Positions 5,840-7,217 of a DNA stretch of 7,217 nt are shown here, piece by piece. The notes under the pieces are model-generated. The model saw only the letters and a list, made by a program, of their open reading frames with translations. It was not told the origin of the DNA and did not search any database. This DNA comes from an uncultured Eubacteriales bacterium (lineage in GTDB: Bacteria; Bacillota; Clostridia; Oscillospirales; Oscillospiraceae). Location: NCBI GenBank assembly GCA_900546485.1, contig URDK01000112.1:1-7217 (forward strand), written 5' to 3'. The position numbers were made by a program, and so were the translations under genes. Numbering within the stretch: position 1 is the stretch's first letter; every line of letters begins with the position of its first letter.

Positions 5840-6318
5840 GCGTGCTGACTGAGTGGCTGCGCGCGCTGGTGGGCGCGGCGGTGTTCTGCGCCCTGGCCCT
5901 TGCGCTCTGCCCGGAGGGGCGGCCGAAGCGGGTCTTGCGCGCGGCCTGCGGTGTGGTAATGGCCGCGGCACTGCTCTCGCCGGTAGTGGAGCTGGACATG
6001 CAGGCTCTTCCGGAGGCGATAGCGCGCTACGGCGAGGCTGCGAGAGCCGTTGCGGACGGCGCAGAGGAGGAGGCGGACAGGCTGAATCGGACTATCATAG
6101 AGCGCGAGTGCGCCGCATATATATTGGACAAAGCGGACGCGCTGGGCCTTTCTGCGTCGGAGGCGTCGGTGACGGCCCGCTGGAGTGAGGAGGGCTTCTG
6201 GTATCCCTGGGAGTGCCGCGTGAGCTGTGCGGAGGGAGGACGCGCCGCGCTGTCCCGCGCGATAGAGGCGGAGCTCGGCATCCCGCCGGAGCGCCAGAGC
6301 TGGGAGGAGAGCACATGA
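5836..6318 (+). CDS. spoIIIAF: Stage III sporulation protein AF
   Basis: This 160-residue protein (206 in B. subtilis) has two membrane helices near the N-terminus (about 8-24 and 32-50), the conserved KRVLRAACGVVMAAALLSPV stretch between 31 and 50, a helical linker (60-90) and a C-terminal domain (about 88-152) that fits the ring-building fold facing the space between mother cell and forespore. The RWSEEGFWYPWECRV strand region (115-129) lies in that domain. It starts in an ATGA overlap with spoIIIAE and ends in another with spoIIIAG. The ribosome site is weak (AAGGCGGTGA, 5822-5831), so it is probably coupled to spoIIIAE. It is shorter than the Bacillus protein, chiefly after the helices. 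Confidence 0.92.
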   Translation: MSVLTEWLRALVGAAVFCALALALCPEGRPKRVLRAACGVVMAAALLSPVVELDMQALPEAIARYGEAARAVADGAEEEADRLNRTIIERECAAYILDKADALGLSASEASVTARWSEEGFWYPWECRVSCAEGGRAALSRAIEAELGIPPERQSWEEST

Positions 6319-6647
6319 GCCGTGCGTTGGAGACCCTGGGAAAGTATAAATACCTGCTGCTCCTTTTGCTGCTGGGTCTGCTTTTGATCCTGTGGCCGAC
6401 TGGCGGAGGGGGAGGAGCGGAGCCGGACGAGGGCCGTACCGAGTCCGAGGCGCGGCTGGAGGCCGTACTGACTGAGATATCCGGCGCGGGCCGGGTGAGT
6501 GTGCTGTACTCTGACGAGGGCGTGGCGGTGGTCTGCGAGGGCGCGGAGAGCGCGCGGGTGCGGCTCGACATCGTGAACGCGGTGTCCGCCTACACGGGCT
6601 TCGGCAGCGACAGGATAAAAGTGCTGAGCATGGAGCGGAGCGACTAA
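6315..6647 (+). CDS. spoIIIAG: Stage III sporulation protein AG, short form lacking the ring-building insertion
   Basis: This 110-residue protein is about half the length of B. subtilis SpoIIIAG (229). It has one leucine-rich membrane helix (13-27), a glycine-rich linker (29-41), then a compact ring-building domain: helix 43-57 (ESEARLEAVLTEISGAG), strand RVSVLYS (60-66), strand GVAVVCEGAES (69-79), helix 80-94 and a last strand RIKVLSM (100-106). In B. subtilis a long insertion between the first and second strand forms a beta ring that lines the channel; here only D67 and E68 separate the two. The frame is clean, with no sign of deletion damage. GGAGG (6303-6307) lies 7 bases before the ATG, which overlaps the spoIIIAF stop. 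It probably oligomerises in the intermembrane space. Confidence 0.93.
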   Translation: MSRALETLGKYKYLLLLLLLGLLLILWPTGGGGGAEPDEGRTESEARLEAVLTEISGAGRVSVLYSDEGVAVVCEGAESARVRLDIVNAVSAYTGFGSDRIKVLSMERSD

Positions 6648-6652
6648 AATTT

Positions 6653-6658
6653 GGGAGG
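6653..6658 (+). promoter_or_regulatory. Ribosome site of spoIIIAH, sets a GTG start
   Basis: GGGAGG lies 8 bases before GTG 6667. No ATG is in frame until residue 38, past the membrane helix, so GTG must be the start. Confidence 0.85.
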
Positions 6659-6666
6659 CAAGAAAC

Positions 6667-7217
6667 GTGAAAAAGGTAAAACGTAACATCATCATTGCGG
6701 CGGTGCTGCTGTTCGTGTGTGCGGCGGTATATCTGAACTGGTCGTACAACAACAGCTGGGGCGCAGCAGACCCGGCCATGGTAAAGGCCGAGGACGAGAA
6801 CATGGCCTCACTGGGCACGGATACGGACGCTGAACCTGCCTCCGACTACTTTGCCCAGGCCAGGCTGACCCGCCAGACCTCGCGCGACGAGGCGCTTGGG
6901 CTTCTCCAGACGGCGGCGAGCGCCGAGAGCGCCTCGCAGGAGACGATAGACAGCGCGATGAACGCGATAGCGGCGATGGCGAACTGGTCGATGCTTGAGA
7001 CGCAGCTCGAGAACACGCTAATAGCAAAAGACTTCTCGGACTGCGTGGTGTACATATCCGACGAGGGTGTGACCGTTGCGGTGCCTGCGCCTGCGGAGGG
7101 CCTGAGCGAGGCGGCTGTGGCGCGCATAACCGAGGCCGTCACAACCAGCACCGATTTTACGGCGGACCAGCTGCGGGTGATCGAGATAAAGTCATCCGGT
7201 ACTGGTACGACTGACGC
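6667..7217 (+). CDS. spoIIIAH: Stage III sporulation protein AH, C-terminal end cut by window edge
   Basis: The frame is open from GTG 6667 to the right edge, giving 183 codons. The full protein is probably only slightly longer (218 in B. subtilis). It has a basic start (KKVKR, 2-6), one membrane helix (7-24), a linker (25-58), the family motif SDYFAQARLTRQTSRDEA from residue 59, a helix (about 70-118) and a ring-building domain with LIAKDFSDCVVYISDEGVTV (118-137 region) and RVIEIK near 172-177. In B. subtilis its intermembrane domain binds forespore SpoIIQ and holds the two membranes together. Nothing here shows which partner this organism uses. It is separated from spoIIIAG by 19 bases with its own ribosome site, so it can be translated independently. 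Confidence 0.95.
   Translation, partial: MKKVKRNIIIAAVLLFVCAAVYLNWSYNNSWGAADPAMVKAEDENMASLGTDTDAEPASDYFAQARLTRQTSRDEALGLLQTAASAESASQETIDSAMNAIAAMANWSMLETQLENTLIAKDFSDCVVYISDEGVTVAVPAPAEGLSEAAVARITEAVTTSTDFTADQLRVIEIKSSGTGTTD

Noticed and set aside
5320..6318. Plus-strand open frame starting inside spoIIIAE and running to the end of spoIIIAF
   Set aside because: Its last 160 codons are spoIIIAF itself. The preceding part is Arg/Gly-rich out-of-frame reading of spoIIIAE.
1..7217. Search for tRNA, rRNA, CRISPR arrays, insertion sequences and attachment sites
   Set aside because: No repeat-spacer pattern, transposase-like protein, terminal inverted repeats or cloverleaf-like segments were seen. 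The window is fully explained by genes and short intergenic control regions.

Overview
This window comes from an endospore-forming Firmicute. The right two-thirds (2755 to the end) is the complete-order spoIIIA operon, spoIIIAA-AB-AC-AD-AE-AF-AG-AH, which is found only in endospore formers. The high GC content, compact genes and frequent ATA isoleucine codons fit a gut-type clostridial lineage such as Oscillospiraceae/Ruminococcaceae. That placement is inference from composition, not a match to a known genome.

Layout. Positions 1-1997 (minus strand) hold a two-gene efflux operon: a MarR-type repressor (1506-1997) followed, with a 7-bp overlap, by an ABC exporter half-transporter (1512 down to 1, cut by the window edge). 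In front of it lie a strong housekeeping-type promoter (-35 at 2078-2083, -10 at 2055-2060) and two adjacent MarR-like palindromes (2013-2024 and 2028-2039). Positions 2137-2607 (minus strand) hold an unrecognised three-helix membrane protein. A GC-rich 14-bp hairpin (2060-2096) lies 40 bases past its stop codon. It looks like an intrinsic terminator and also contains the -35 element of the MarR promoter. The 2608-2754 gap is divergent: it holds a possible promoter for the membrane protein on one side and the spoIIIA leader, with a SpoIIID-like box, on the other.

The spoIIIA genes are tightly packed. Four of the seven junctions are ATGA overlaps, one has a 1-base gap, and two have short gaps of about 20 bases. 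In other spore formers the products build the mother-cell side of the channel that joins mother cell and forespore: AA is the cytoplasmic ATPase, AB-AE are export-apparatus-like membrane proteins, and AF, AG and AH are single- or double-pass proteins with ring-building domains between the two membranes. AH is cut by the right edge after 183 residues.

I see no undescribed multi-gene system. The most notable points are a SpoIIIAG of only 110 residues that lacks the insertion between the two halves of its ring-building domain, the promoter built into a terminator hairpin, the twin MarR operators, and a SpoIIID-like box in the spoIIIA leader.
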